A stretch of DNA of 64,000 nt from Ascarosepion bandense (GCA_037127315.1 JBBBDQ010000445.1:1869001-1933000); one strand, 5' to 3'; positions 1 to 10,135 are shown, numbered from the stretch's first letter. The notes: generated by a model not told the origin, from the letters alone. Numbers and translations: made by a program.

Positions 1-19
1 TTGTTATGTAGCTTCCCTG

Positions 20-240
20 TCAGTCAGTTAAGTGCCATGCGTGATACACGCTTGGGTGATCATGTCTTGAAAGAGACATGACTGACTGGGCAGAAGATTA
101 TCCTACAGTAGGTTGCTATTACTTTCTGCGGTAGACTAGTTGTCGGCCAAGGCTATCGAACCCAATCTGTCCTGTTATTTAACCCATAACTGGAGGGAAG
201 AGATGGATTAATACCTTAACCAAGTGTATTTACACGATGA
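20..240 (-). mobile_element. SINE-A copy, tRNA-like head missing
   Basis: Family used throughout as SINE-A: a tRNA-like head (A box around GTGGTGCAGTGG, B box GAGTTCGAATTCC), a body, and a tail ending CACTTAACTGACTG. Here the minus-strand copy starts with the tail (GTCAGTCAGTTAAG) and includes the hairpin ATGTCTTGAAAGAGACAT. It breaks off near 240, before the tRNA-like head. Confidence 0.85.
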
Positions 241-247
241 ACTTAGG

Positions 248-697
248 TCATTGGTGCCCCCACCACAAGAATTTATTCATGAAACCAGACTAGCAACAAG
301 GTCCCATCAAACCAAATGTTAAATCAACCAAATGCAGCCGACACTTCTATTCCAGCAGCTTCTTTTCTCGCACTTCCCGCCTGTGGAACTCCTTTCCATA
401 TACTTGCTTTTCTGATGGCTACAACCTCCAGTTGTTTAAATGCAACGTCAATTCCCATCTCTTATCTACTTGACTCCAGTCTTTTCTACATCACTTTTCC
501 TTTCTCTCTACCTTCGCAACTGTCTTCACTCCTGTGTTCACTCTTGCCCTTTCTCTTTCTCCTCCTGTAGCTGGTTCATCTTTGTCTTGAGTTTTCTCCT
601 GTCTGAAACTTTAACTCTCATATGTAGCCCCCTGCACATCAGTGGTGATACCACCTTGCTTGGGGTGAAATGATTAAAAAAAAAAAAAAAAAAAAAC
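248..697 (+). mobile_element. LINE 3' end (jockey/CR1-like), 5'-truncated
   Basis: The last part of a non-LTR reverse transcriptase. The frame reads FFSRTSRLWNSFPYTCFSDG then YNLQLFKCNVNSHLL, the usual C-terminal signature of jockey/CR1-like LINEs. It is followed by a 3' UTR ending TGTAGCCCCCTGCACATCAG...CCTTGCTTGGGGTGAAATGAT and an A-rich tail (673-696). An in-frame stop and frame changes make it a relic. The same 3' end recurs at 1926, 9375, 26027, 42405, 61733 and 63597, so I call the family LINE-J below. Confidence 0.85.
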
Positions 698-719
698 ACT
701 ATTGGAGGTTCTATTCAGG

Positions 720-1025
720 ATGTGCATTGTGGCGCAATGGATATCGGCTCGGAATGAAAAATTGGGGAACAAAGTTTGAATTCCAGTTGAATTCCTTGCA
801 TTCGCTTACGCACAAATACCCTTAGGAAAGGTATTAATCCATCTCTTCTCCTCCAGTTATGGAATAAATAATAGGACAGATTGGGTTCTATAGCCTTGGC
901 TGGCAACCAGTCTACCGCAGAAAGCAAGGGCAACCTACTGCAGGATAATCTTCTGCCCAGTCAGTCATGTCTCTTTCGAGACATGATTGCCCAAGCATGT
1001 ATCACGTATGGCACTTAACTGACTG
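720..1025 (+). mobile_element. SINE-A, full length, with 7-bp target-site duplication
   Basis: It runs from the tRNA-like head (ATGTGCATTGTGGCGCAATGG) to the ACTGACTG tail. It is flanked by ATTCAGG at 713-719 and 1026-1032. The uninterrupted version of the flank (GGTTCTTTTCAGGGGCAGCTG read on the minus strand) exists at about 42330-42375, confirming the insertion boundaries. Confidence 0.9.
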
Positions 1026-1304
1026 ATTCAGGGGCAGCTGACCTATCTAATAGGGAAGCCACATCATTTTTGGTGAAAAAGTAACTGTCTGTAGGTCACA
1101 ATAGACAAGGCCTGAATTTGAAATTGGTTTGTCAATTCAACTTATTGTGTCGATAAGTATCCTCACATCAAAATAATGTCCGCTAATTTTACAGAGAAAT
1201 GAAAAAAAAAAGTAATTTTGCAGCTTTAAACTGCTATTCATCGATTTTGAATTCATGACGACTGTCATTTGACTAAAAAAAAAATATTTCCCAATTTTCC
1301 TTAC

Positions 1305-1527
1305 CTTGTCACACTGTGTCAAACATCTAATGAGATCATCAAATTGCTGATATTGACAATGACGCAGAAATCGCCGAGTTGACATGAGTAGTCCTCTCTG
1401 CTGAAGAGGGTCTTTGATGTTTTGGAGTGGACAACCATGGTGCATCAGATCCTTCACACCATAACCGTCATTAGGAGGGACCCAGCCAAAGCAGTGATCA
1501 AAGGAGACAAGTAAGGTGTCTTTGATT
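1305..1527 (-). CDS. EFHB: Next downstream exon of the EFHB (CFAP21)-like gene
   Basis: A 223-nt minus-strand exon: it follows a pyrimidine-rich TTTCAG acceptor (AG at 1529-1528) and ends at a GTAAGG donor (1304-1299). It reads 1 nt + 74 codons, closing in phase 0 at AAG. The peptide IKDTLLVSFDHCFGWVPPND continues with YGVKDLMHHG, a basic RRFLRHCQYQQFDDL helix-like stretch and ends CDK. In EFHB this segment directly follows the DP motif that ends the exon at 60320-60644, and leads into the first EF-hand, which would start in the next exon outside or below the window. The first base completes the split proline codon from the upstream exon, an independent check of exon order. No EF-hand exon is seen between 1 and 1304, so the next intron runs out of the window. 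Intact frame and splice sites argue against a pseudogene. Confidence 0.82.
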
Positions 1528-1925
1528 CTGAAACACACAAAAGACACTATGGTGATTATTTGATAAAGAAATACATACAACTAAATTTGATTGTATTTCA
1601 ACATTGGCTTCAATCATAGCTTCGGCTTTTTCAGAATTTTTTTAAAGATAAATCTACAAAACGTCTTTGACAGAAGTTGACAACGCTAAACTAACATTGT
1701 GGCACTTAATTTGGGAAACCAACACAGAAGAAGAAGGGTTGAATTTATTGCAATCTCAAGTGTTCCTGTTTTATGGTGATTTTCTAAGCATAGCTTAGAT
1801 GTGGCACAAGGCCAAAAGTATGGAGCACTCAATGACGATCAAACTCAATACTCATTCATAATTGTTCTAGCAAGACAAGATTGATAACCATTACACCATG
1901 TGAAGGTGCCCAAGTGTTTCTGGTT
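1528..1925. other. Intronic sequence without recognised features
   Basis: AT-rich sequence directly inside the intron 3' end. I see no repeat signature, RNA gene or coding segment here apart from the splice acceptor itself. Confidence 0.6.
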
Positions 1926-2116
1926 TTTTTTTTATAATCATTTCACCCCAAGCAAGGCACAAAAGCCACTGATACATAGAGGGTTACAGTAAGAGAATAA
2001 AAGTTACAGGGGAGGTCGATAAAAGATAAGAAATAGATGAGAATCAAGTAGATAAAAAATGGCAATTCAGGTTGCATTTAAACTTTTGGAGATTGTAACT
2101 ATTGGGGAAGCAAGCA

Positions 2117-2119
<3 letters not shown>
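1926..2119 (-). mobile_element. LINE-J 3' end fragment
   Basis: Begins with a T run and ATCATTTCACCCCAAGCAAGG (the reverse complement of the family 3' end) and runs to a truncation inside the C-terminal reverse-transcriptase region, where an (AT)n run starts. The segment 2020-2118 is repeated almost unchanged at 2955-3053. Confidence 0.85.
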
Positions 2120-2149
<30 letters not shown>

Positions 2150-2150
<1 letters not shown>

Positions 2151-2541
2151 TAGCAGTATAGCCCGGCATTGCTCGGGTGTAATGAAAGCTTTAAAACATT
2201 AATTCATGGTCCTGGAGCTCAGACTCTTTGGACGTTGGCACAAAAGACTAAAAAGCAATAGTTGTTTCCAGTTAAAACGAAGCCATAGACTGAAAGAAAA
2301 ATGAATGGATGTAAGTCAAATTTTGATTTCCTGGTATCAATATCAAATAAGTTTTTTATGTCGTAAACTGAATTTTGAAGGCTAAATAAGTCCTCTGAGC
2401 AAATGGTATCATGGTTAAGAATAAGAACTACAATTATATCTACTTAGAGCCAAACCCAAAGCAAAAACTAAAATAAAAGGGCTGAAAAAAATACAGACAT
2501 ACAGGTAGATAAACAAACACACACACACACAAACATCTTGC

Positions 2542-2589
<48 letters not shown>

Positions 2590-2889
2590 CGATTTTCTGC
2601 ACTATTGTAAGAACTGCAAACTTGAAACTTCTGAATATTGTTTTTTATGTCTTTGTCTATGAGTGTATGAAATTTGATTAAAATCAGACCACTCCTTCTA
2701 TAACCCAATTTTTTCAATTATCGATATTTATCGGGGGTATCTCGACACAAAACCTAGCTAAGAATACTCACAGATGCTTATAGTACAACTGTGTAAATTT
2801 TCAAGAAAATCTGTTGAGCCGTTTCGGAGTCTATAGGTAACGGACACACAAACACACACAGACAAAATTCCATTTATAAATAAGATTAG

Positions 2890-2890
<1 letters not shown>
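2150..2890 (-). mobile_element. Non-autonomous Helitron-like element (Hel-1)
   Basis: On the minus strand it starts TCTAATCTTATTTATAAATG and ends with the hairpin-forming CCCGAGCAATGCCGGG, then CTATACTGCTAG. That is the Helitron pattern: 5' TC, a short GC hairpin about 10 nt before a 3' CTRR, and insertion between A and T without duplication. It carries CA/TG and TA microsatellites inside and no coding sequence. It sits within a TA run. Other copies: 6339-7841, 16607-17334, 20629-21341, 37269-37988, 50840-51192, 55342-55888. Confidence 0.7.
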
Positions 2891-2928
<38 letters not shown>

Positions 2929-2950
2929 TAAAGACAAAAGGAAAAAATTA

Positions 2951-3049
2951 TTAAAAGATAAGAAATAGATGAGAATCAAGTAGATAAAAAAATTGCAATT
3001 AAGGTTGCATTTAAACTTTTGGAGATTGTAACTATCAGGGAAGCAAGCA

Positions 3050-3053
<4 letters not shown>
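2951..3053 (-). repeat. Second copy of the LINE-J segment at 2020-2118
   Basis: About 100 bp (AAAGATAAGAAATAGATGAG to GAAGCAAGCAAACT) nearly identical to 2020-2118, in the same orientation and followed by another (AT)n. The two copies flank the Helitron-like element at 2150-2890. Confidence 0.85.

Positions 3054-3100
<47 letters not shown>
3053..3100. repeat. (TA)n microsatellite
   Basis: An uninterrupted TA run of more than 40 bp next to the PLE end sequence. Similar TA runs at 2120-2149, 2549-2587 and 2896-2925 lie at junctions between elements. Confidence 0.95.
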
Positions 3101-3103
<3 letters not shown>

Positions 3104-3126
3104 ATTATATGGTTATGTCAATTTTT

Positions 3127-3180
3127 CATTACTACATGGAAATTTCTATGTTTCGAGATTATTCTCATCATAAGGCAATG
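3127..3180 (-). ncRNA. Degenerate hammerhead-ribozyme motif of a PLE end
   Basis: Read on the minus strand: stem I CATTGC, then CTTATGAT where the core CUGAUGA is expected, a GAGA...TCTC stem II, GAAAC, a stem III of ACATAGAAA with TTTCCATGT, and GTAATG closing stem I. The layout matches the better-preserved motif at 22726-22780, but the core has substitutions, so it is probably inactive. PLEs are known to carry hammerhead motifs in their terminal repeats. Confidence 0.6.
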
Positions 3181-3238
3181 CTGGTGTGGTTGCGCAGACA
3201 ATTTACATTTAAATGACAAATACTTTCGGTTTACTGTG

Positions 3239-3832
3239 AATGTATGTGGGTGTTTTTTTTGTGTGCGTGTGTGTTCGGCTAATCAGAATGGAGATTCACT
3301 GAGGGGTTTGACCTCGAGGAATTTACGTGCTAACCAACTTTTTTCCTCCTCTTTTTTCTTTATGCTTATATGAAAAACTATTTCTTATTAGATCCGTTAA
3401 AAATAAAAATTTATTAAATAAACGTAACAAAATTAATGTCATATGTAGACATTGTAAATTATTCACATTAGAAAATGGATAAAACCTAAATTAAATAACA
3501 TGCTCACCGATGAATTAGGTAAATATAAAAATGAAAATAAAAATAAAGCCAAAGATAGAATAAGTTAGTTGTCCTTTTTTCAATAATCCCCACCCCCTTT
3601 GTATCAGGATAATAAACTTTACAGCAAATTGATATAGCGAAAAAATAGCAGTTCGGGGGTTTACTTGAAAGAAAGCAGACAAGAGAGGAATAGAGTCAAG
3701 GAAAAAAAAAAAAGAGGAGGAAAAAAGTTGGTTAGCACGTAAATTCCTCGAGGTCAAACCCCTAAGTGAATCTCCATTCTGATTAGCCGCACACACACAC
3801 AAAAAAAAAACACTCCCATACATTCACGAACA
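3239..3832. repeat. Inverted repeat flanking 340 bp beside PLE-A
   Basis: The arms 3239-3360 and 3703-3832 are reverse complements over roughly 120 bp, including GAGGTTTGACCTCGAGGAAT-type sequence and a (GT)n/(CA)n stretch. The region between them contains AT-rich sequence without a convincing open frame. It probably represents terminal sequence of the adjacent PLE copies in opposite orientation. Confidence 0.75.
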
Positions 3833-3835
3833 AAA

Positions 3836-4557
3836 TAGGTCTGAGTGGAACTCCGTCTTTATGAACTTTTGGAAGGCCATACATTCTAGGGCGTTGCAAG
3901 CCCACGGGTCTGATCCTACTCTAGATGTCCTTAGAAATTAATTTGTCCTTATAGTGGGACAATAGCCAACGTTGAAGCTTGGCTTCTATTTTGCTGGTGT
4001 TATCGTGAGTATCGACTGGACTGATAACTGTAAATTTAGATGGATCATCTAATATATTATGTATCTTTGCAATATAATCCGATCTATTCAAAATCACGAC
4101 ACCGGCACCCTTGTCTGGCTTGGTGATATAAATGTCACCCTGCGAGCATAAAACTCTAATCGTTTGAAAATGAACACTAGCACCCTAGTGCAGAGTATTC
4201 AGTGGCAAACTCAAACAACCTAGTTTTAACCTCAGAATGCTTCTCGACGGACTTAGGAACATGATGGACGATTTGAGAGTATAACAACTCAAACTCAGAA
4301 AAAATCCGTTCCTTATTAACAGCAGAGGGAGGAGTACAAAATTCCAATCCACAGGATAGAACAGAAAGCTTAATACCAGTGAGATTAATATTGGAATAAT
4401 TGAAAATGTGTCGGTGTAGATCACCTGACACAGAACCAAACCGTCTGGTGATTAAGTATTCTTGGTACTTATTATTTCTCCCATTTGCAGATTCTTCCAA
4501 CCAAAACCTGCAATTAACTAAAAAGCGAGAGAACCGGAAATAATCAAAGAAGCACAT
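3836..4557 (-). pseudogene. PLE-A: inverted N-terminal part of a Penelope-like reverse transcriptase
   Basis: Minus-strand frames read LSVLSCGLEFCTPPSAVNKE with SEFELLYSQIVHHVPKS, then YITKPDKGAGVVILNRSDYI and [20 protein letters not shown]. These are the N-terminal domain and first reverse-transcriptase motifs of a Penelope-like element. Frame changes and a stop (after KDI) break it. The last 107 bp (3836-3942) is a second copy, inverted, of 4556-4663, where the plus-strand part begins, so the element is arranged head-to-head. Confidence 0.8.
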
Positions 4558-4661
4558 GTTTCTAAGGACATCTATAGTAGGATCAGACCCGTGGGCTCAC
4601 AACACCCTAGAATGTATGGCCTTCCAAAGTTCATAAAGACGGAGTCCCACTCAAATCTATT

Positions 4662-6062
4662 TTGTCTATGGTGGGCTTCACACAACATGAGTTGGCTAAG
4701 TGGTTGGCTGAGATTCTCCAACCTGTGTCTGCGTACAATGTCATTAACTCCTTCAGATTTTCTAGTTTCATTAGAAACTTAGATTTTTCATCTAGGGACA
4801 AATTTATGGTCTCCTTAGACATTGTCAGTTTATACACAAATGTTCCATTAAATGATACTATTAACATTTGTGTTGACATGTTATATAGAAGGAATTTAGG
4901 TGCTGTGGCAATTCCCGAGGAGTTATTCCTGGAATGTCTGCGATTGGCAACTGAGGGGGTTGAATTTAGCTTTGACGGGACAATGTTTGCGCAGACAGAC
5001 GGCATTGCGATGGGTAGTCCTTTGGGTCCTGTCCTTGCGAATATTTTTGTGGGATTTCATGAGCGTCTGTTATTTGAGAGGGTAGCAGAACCTTTGATAT
5101 ATCAACGATATGTTGATGATACCTTCTCTTTATTCGACAGCGCCATTGATGCTGAATATTTTTTAGTTCAGTTAAATTCTTTACATCCTTCCCTTCAGTT
5201 TACTATGGAGATTGAAAGGGATGGATGTCTCCCATTTTTAGATGTCCTTGTTCAGCGGCGGGACGGTACTTTCGTGACTTCTGTTTCTCGCAAACCAACC
5301 TTCACTGGTTTGTATACTAATTGGAAGTCGTTTGTACCTAAGTCTCGTAAACTAGGTCTGATAGAAACCTTGGTTCACCGTGCCTTGAATATTTGTTCTC
5401 CTGAATGTTTAGAAAGCGAATTAATTCGCTTGCAGGAGATTTTTGAAGGCAACAGGTACCCGGTTAATGTGGTGATACGGGCAATTGATCGAAAGATCAA
5501 ACGTTATAAAGAACCTAAGGTTGAAGGACCTAGCCGCTGTTCCTTGTATCTGAAAACACCCTGGCTTGGTAGAAGATGTCGGACTATAACCAACAGAGTT
5601 TCGGCATGTGTTTCGTCCTGTTATTTTGCAGTGCAGTTACATGTTTTTCAGACTAGACCTGTGTTTCCTTCCTTCAGTAAAGATAGGTTGTCCTATTTTC
5701 GAAAAAGTTCAATTGTTTATCAATTTAAATGCTGTTGTGATGCAGCATACATAGGATGTACCGATCTGAGGTTGGAGACGCGGGTTTCACAACACGTCCC
5801 CGCTAACATACGTTCCAGTGGCTCTCTCAGACCTATAAGAACAACACAATCTGTTCTGGATTTCGCTATTGGCAGACATCTTTTGGACAATCAAGTGTGT
5901 GCCTCTGCATATGAGGACAGCTGGTTTACTGTCTTGCACAGCGCTCAGTCTACACACCATCTTCGTATTTTGGAAGCAATTTGCTTGAAAATTCATCAAC
6001 CGAGCCTGTGCAGACAGAAAGAGCGGTTTTTACGCTCCTTACAATTGCTGGTGAGTTTGTGA
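4662..6062 (+). CDS. PLE-A: Penelope-like reverse transcriptase with GIY-YIG endonuclease (partial)
   Basis: A retroelement frame of 466 codons opening at TTG 4662, which is only where the frame opens and not a true start. Motif A is MVSLDIVSLYTNVPL (residues about 47-61), the primer-grip/motif B region GIAMGSPLGPVLANIF lies near 114-130, and the catalytic YVDD near 149-152. LPFLDVLVQRRDG and SRKPTFTGLYTNW follow. At about 353-380, CCCDAAYIGCTDLRLETRVS is the GIY-YIG endonuclease typical of PLEs. Stop at 6060-6062. The N-terminal domain is missing; it lies inverted at 3836-4557. Upstream, a 1-nt loss in an A run near 4628 shifts the frame of the conserved [13 protein letters not shown] segment. 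So the enzyme core looks intact but the element as a whole is broken. Confidence 0.9.
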   Translation: MSMVGFTQHELAKWLAEILQPVSAYNVINSFRFSSFIRNLDFSSRDKFMVSLDIVSLYTNVPLNDTINICVDMLYRRNLGAVAIPEELFLECLRLATEGVEFSFDGTMFAQTDGIAMGSPLGPVLANIFVGFHERLLFERVAEPLIYQRYVDDTFSLFDSAIDAEYFLVQLNSLHPSLQFTMEIERDGCLPFLDVLVQRRDGTFVTSVSRKPTFTGLYTNWKSFVPKSRKLGLIETLVHRALNICSPECLESELIRLQEIFEGNRYPVNVVIRAIDRKIKRYKEPKVEGPSRCSLYLKTPWLGRRCRTITNRVSACVSSCYFAVQLHVFQTRPVFPSFSKDRLSYFRKSSIVYQFKCCCDAAYIGCTDLRLETRVSQHVPANIRSSGSLRPIRTTQSVLDFAIGRHLLDNQVCASAYEDSWFTVLHSAQSTHHLRILEAICLKIHQPSLCRQKERFLRSLQLLVSL

Positions 6063-6287
6063 GTGTAACATTTTTTCACTTTTAAACACTCTTGTGGAAT
6101 TATATGTGTACACCCCCCTCTTACATTTTATGTGTTTTTTTTCAATAAATTTATTTTTAAACGAGTTCTATCATCTCCCAGCATTGTAAGTAATTTATTT
6201 TTGCCTTGTCCTTTTCCTTATTTTCCCTTAAAATTAAAGCCAACAAGAACCCTTGATAAGAGTTGGCCGAAAGGTTCCTCAGGTTTA

Positions 6288-6328
<41 letters not shown>

Positions 6329-6334
6329 TATATA
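6063..6334 (+). mobile_element. PLE-A 3' region and (TA)n
   Basis: T-rich 3' untranslated sequence after the stop codon of the PLE-A frame. Near 6253-6280, CTTGATAAGAGTTGGCCGAAAGG resembles a decayed hammerhead-type core (TTGATAA for CUGAUGA, GAAA kept). The element gives way to a TA microsatellite at 6291-6334. Confidence 0.6.
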
Positions 6335-6372
6335 TATATAAACTTATTTATTTATTTATAAATGAAACTTTG

Positions 6373-6409
<37 letters not shown>

Positions 6410-6690
6410 ATTACCTATAGACTTTGAAATGGCTGAACCGATTTTCTTGAAAATTTACAGTTGTACTATAAGCGTCTGCAAGTGTTCTTAGCTAGGTTTG
6501 TGCCGAGGTATCCCTGATAAATATCGAAAATTGATAATCAAAAAAATCGGCTTATAGAAGGAGTGGTCCGATTTTAATCAAATTTGATACACTCATAGAA
6601 AAAGATGTAAGAAACGATATTCAGAAGTTTCAAGGTTGCAGTTCTTACAATAGTGCAGAAAATCGATAATATATATATATATTGATAATA

Positions 6691-7601
6691 TATATAAATC
6701 GATAATATATATATGTGTGTGTGTGTGTGTGTATGTGTGTGTGTGTGTATGTATATGTGTGCATGTATGTGTACACATATATATTGTGTGTATGTGAATT
6801 TTTTGTATATAGGTGTGTACACATATATATATGTGTGTGTATGCGCATGTATGTGTATATAAGTGTGTATGAAATTGAATGTATATGTGTGTATGTGTAT
6901 ATATATATGTATTCTTAATCGTAGAATTGTGTGTGTGTGTGTGTATATGTATGTATGTATGTATGTGTGTACTTCTACATGTATGTATAATTGTAAATGA
7001 ATTTTTTTTTTTTTTTTTTTTACCTAGTGATGTCTTTATTTAGTTTAATTCAAATGACCTAATTTTTTTAAAATAATTTTTTTTTAAATCCTATATCTTT
7101 TTATTCCCTTTAAAAATAATTATGCCTTTTTAAGTAAAGGCCTTTTTCTAATACTTCAAAGTTTTTGGGAAGTTAGGTTTTTGAATATGTCCAGCATCTG
7201 TAATATTTAAAAAAATTTTTTCTTTCTTTTCTTTTCTTTTTCCCTCCCTTCCTTCCTTTATCTCTCTCATCTCCCACCTTTTTTCCGTGTTGCTTAACCT
7301 TACGTCGATTTAACACTGCTATCTGTTAATTTTTAGTTACAATTCTCTTTCCTTCTTTTGCAAACCCAGACGATGTCAATTTTTTCTTTTCTTGTTTATT
7401 TGATTTTATTTTGTTTTATCTTTTTCTTTATTTTTCCTTTTTATTTTCTTTTTTAATTTCTTTGCAAATCTATTTAAAAAGGAAAAGTAGACTAATTTTT
7501 CTCCAGTTTCTGAAAGGATTTTTCTGTTGCTGAGGTGATGTGTTATCCCTCGTAGGGATCTTCATATCGAAATGGCCATTCAACATCATTGAATTAATCC
7601 T

Positions 7602-7639
<38 letters not shown>
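6691..7639 (+). mobile_element. PLE-B 3' region, 5'-truncated, inside the Helitron copy
   Basis: Matches the 3' region of the PLE at 51187-53140: the GT/AT-rich stretch, TACCTAGTGATGTCTTTATT, AACCCAGACGATGTCAATTT, GGAAAAGTAGACTAATTTTT and a final CGAAATGGCCATTCAACAT before TTTTTTAATATAT. It has no coding sequence. It contains the hairpin ATCCCT-CGT-AGGGAT at 7545-7559, which covaries with the copy at 53067-53081. Confidence 0.85.
6713..6990. repeat. (GT)n/(AT)n mixed microsatellite
   Basis: Long GTGTGTGTAT-type low-complexity stretch within the PLE-B 3' region. Open frames over it are artefacts of the dinucleotide repeat. Confidence 0.9.
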
Positions 7640-7644
<5 letters not shown>

Positions 7645-7841
7645 TATATAAATCGATACCAGGAAATCAAAATTTGACTGACATCCATTCATTTTTCTTT
7701 CAGTCTACGGTTTCGTTTTAACTGGAAACAACTATTGCTTTTTAGCCTTTCGTGCCAACATCCAAAAAGTTTAAGCTCCAGGACCATGGATTAGTTTTAA
7801 AGCTTTTATTACACCCGAGCAATGCTGGGTTATACTGCTAG

Positions 7842-8570
7842 TGCAAATATAAAAATGGACACTGAGGTCAACACCAATATGTAACACCCTGTTTTATGCT
7901 TGAACGCAATCTTCATGCCATATGTGTTGTGTTGTGTTTTGTCTATTTATATATGCTGTTCAATGGTGCATTGTGGGTAACAAGATCTATTGTATTATCC
8001 TAATGGTTATTGGTTAGCCAGTAATGATTATATGTCAGACTATTCTAGAAGCTATTGAGTAGAAATAATTGTGAATCCACAATGTTCAAAGAATGATGAT
8101 TTTTGGTAAGACCCTCGAGACTTTTTTGCTCAAAGCTTTTTTCAATGATCTTAGAAAATGCTTCTATATGGCAAACAGTTTATATATTTCTGGCTGGGTT
8201 TGGTGCCATACATGACAACCACATAAATGTCTCAATCTGACAAAGCTATTTAATAAATTTTGATAGTCATGCATCCTGATCTCTCCTATTTGTGATAAGA
8301 TATTCCATTGCTATGGTAACAGGAGACATTACACTCTGCTATTTACCAAACATTCTTACTGTTAAACAAGATATTTCATTAGTAAATAAAGGAAATCAGG
8401 TTTCTTGTTTAATATTAATTATTTCTAAGCAATTAAAAGCTTATTTAATTAAATAATGTCATAGTTTCATTGCATTTTTTATTTTACTATTGGGAGTAGG
8501 TTTTCAGGAAAAGGGTCAAATGTTTGAAAAAACTAATAGATGGTTTAAATTCCCTAATGAGTACTGCATT
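7842..8570. other. AT-rich intronic sequence, nothing recognised
   Basis: No motif, repeat signature or coding segment that I can name. Mildly A+T-rich. Confidence 0.5.
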
Positions 8571-8945
8571 TAACTAATAAAATCAATTTTCCATACAAAA
8601 ATTTGAAATTTCAGGAATTTATGTAAATAGTTAGTAACAGATGTAAAAAAAATATCTTTACCAAGATTTTTTTTTAAATATTAATTTCAAAAATAATTTC
8701 AATCATTTGTGAATAAGTTCTGAAAGTTTCATTAAAATCTGAAAACTATTTGATTTCTGCAAGAATTTCCAAATTAATGTTTTTCGCTGGAAATAACTGC
8801 GTTATGTAAATTTAGATGATCTATGGTAAACTCTTGTAATGATTTGGTGACCCGCTAACAAAAATCAAAACAAGATTTTTTACCAAAATTTCAAACATGT
8901 TAGAAAGGATTGAAAAATTTTGAAAAATACTTTGATCTTTCCTCT
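8571..8945 (+). repeat. Rep-Q: AT-rich dispersed repeat, copy 1
   Basis: Shares an ordered run of phrases (TTTCAAAAATAATTTC, TTGTGAATAAGTTCTGA, ATTTGATTTCTGCAAGAATT, TTCAAACATGTTAGAAAGG, ATCTTTCCTCTTAGTAATAA) with 9740-10110 (+), 16065-16490 (-) and 54960-56000 (+). No coding potential. The class is unknown. Confidence 0.75.
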
Positions 8946-8954
8946 TAGTAATAA

Positions 8955-9165
8955 CAAACATTTTGATGGAAAGGTTTTTTTTATTGAGTTATACAGTTGT
9001 AGATTGCACTACACAGGGAGAACTACCCAAAGATTAGATGCTAGAATTAGACAACACGTACCTACAAAAATCAGTAATTTGAACTATTCTTCATTAGACA
9101 GGTTGACCAATATGGGTCTTCTCTTGAAGAACACTTTATGAATAACCATAATTGTGTTGCTAATT
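8955..9165 (+). pseudogene. PLE GIY-YIG endonuclease fragment
   Basis: Translates to SCRLHYTGRTTQRLDARIRQ followed by HVPTKI, the core of the GIY-YIG domain of Penelope-like elements (compare YIGCTDLRLETRVSQHVP in PLE-A). A frame change after about 9110 brings in EEHFMNNHNC. Only this domain remains; the reverse transcriptase is absent. Confidence 0.75.
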
Positions 9166-9374
9166 TTAGTATAGACTAGCTGAACCCATGGGATTTCCAC
9201 GGAAGGATAATTATGATTTTCTGGAAAAATTTTACTTTGTCATACTACAAATGATAGTAACGTCTTCAAACATAAAGGTATTGGATTATAAAATAACGAT
9301 AACACAGAGTGTAATTTTATTAAAATATCTATAAAAGTAATGTCCATTGAAGCTATTTTACTGTGAGAGATTTT

Positions 9375-9690
9375 GAAAGCGCAACAGCTTCTTTTCTCGC
9401 GCTTCCCACCTGTGGAACTCCCTTCCACAAGTCTGCTTTCCCGACAGCTACAATCTCCAGGTGTTTAAATGTAGGGTCAATAGACACCTCCTATCACACT
9501 AACTCCCAATTATTCTCAGAACACTCTCATCTACCCAACCCTCATTCTCAGTATCCTTACCCGCCTATCACCCACCCTCTGACATTTCCTATATTTAATC
9601 ATCCTTTCTCCACTCTATGTAGCCCCCTGTGCAGTAGTGGCAGTGACATGCCTTGCTCGGGGTGAAACGCTTATAAAAAAAAAAAAAAAA
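9375..9690 (+). mobile_element. LINE-J 3' end
   Basis: Reads ASFLALPTCGTPFHKSAFPT in a shifted frame; the correct frame gives the LWNS-PF and YNLQVFKC signature. The 3' UTR ends TGTAGCCCCCTGTGCAGTAG...TTGCTCGGGGTGAAACGCTT with an A run at 9676-9690. Confidence 0.8.
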
Positions 9691-9739
9691 TGATTTTTTT
9701 TTATTACTGAAAAATCATGGCTCCTGTGTCTATTGTAAA

Positions 9740-10135
9740 GATTTTTATCAAGATTTAAAAAAAAAAATAATTTCAAAAATAATTTCCTTCATTTGTGAAT
9801 GAGTACTGATAGTTTCAATTAAATCTGACAATTATTTGATTTCTGAAAGAATTTTCAAATTAATGTGTTTTTCACCGGAAAAAATCTGAGTTACGTAATA
9901 TTACATTATCCATTGTAAACTCTCATAACGATTTGGTAACTGGCAAATGAAAATCAAAACAAGACTTTTTAATAAAATTTCGAACATGTTAGAAGGGATT
10001 AAAAATTTTTTAAATTGATAAAAAAATACTTCGATCTTTCCTCTGAATAATGATATAAACATTTTGATAGAAAACTTAGTTTGGGGACTTTTTTGCTTCA
10101 TACTATGCTATTTTTTCAGGGAATTAGTGGCGGTA
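9740..10135 (+). repeat. Rep-Q copy 2
   Basis: Second copy of the AT-rich repeat at 8571-8945, extending further at its 3' end through TTTGGGGACTTTTTTGCTTC and GGTGGTACCTA-like sequence. The LINE-J 3' end at 9375-9690 separates the two copies. Confidence 0.75.

Larger units (their letters stand above)
6339..7841 (+). mobile_element. Hel-1 Helitron-like copy, split by a PLE 3' end
   Basis: The 5' part (6339-6690) starts AACTTATTTATTTATTTATA and includes ATGGCTGAACCGATTTTCTT. The 3' part (7640-7841) runs from ATCGATACCAGGAAATCAAA to the hairpin ACCCGAGCAATGCTGGGTT and TATACTGCTAG before G. The middle of the consensus is absent and is replaced by 6691-7639, which is a PLE 3' region bordered by TA repeats. 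Confidence 0.75.

Noticed and set aside
6574..6918. Open frames rich in T/H/I or V/C/Y over GT/CA repeats (also 52065-52517)
   Set aside because: Translations of dinucleotide microsatellites.
9177..9345. Possible further Helitron (CTAGCTGAACCCATGGG at 9177 and TATCTATAAAAGTAATG at 9328)
   Set aside because: The two end-like motifs imply opposite orientations, so they do not bound one element; too little for a call.
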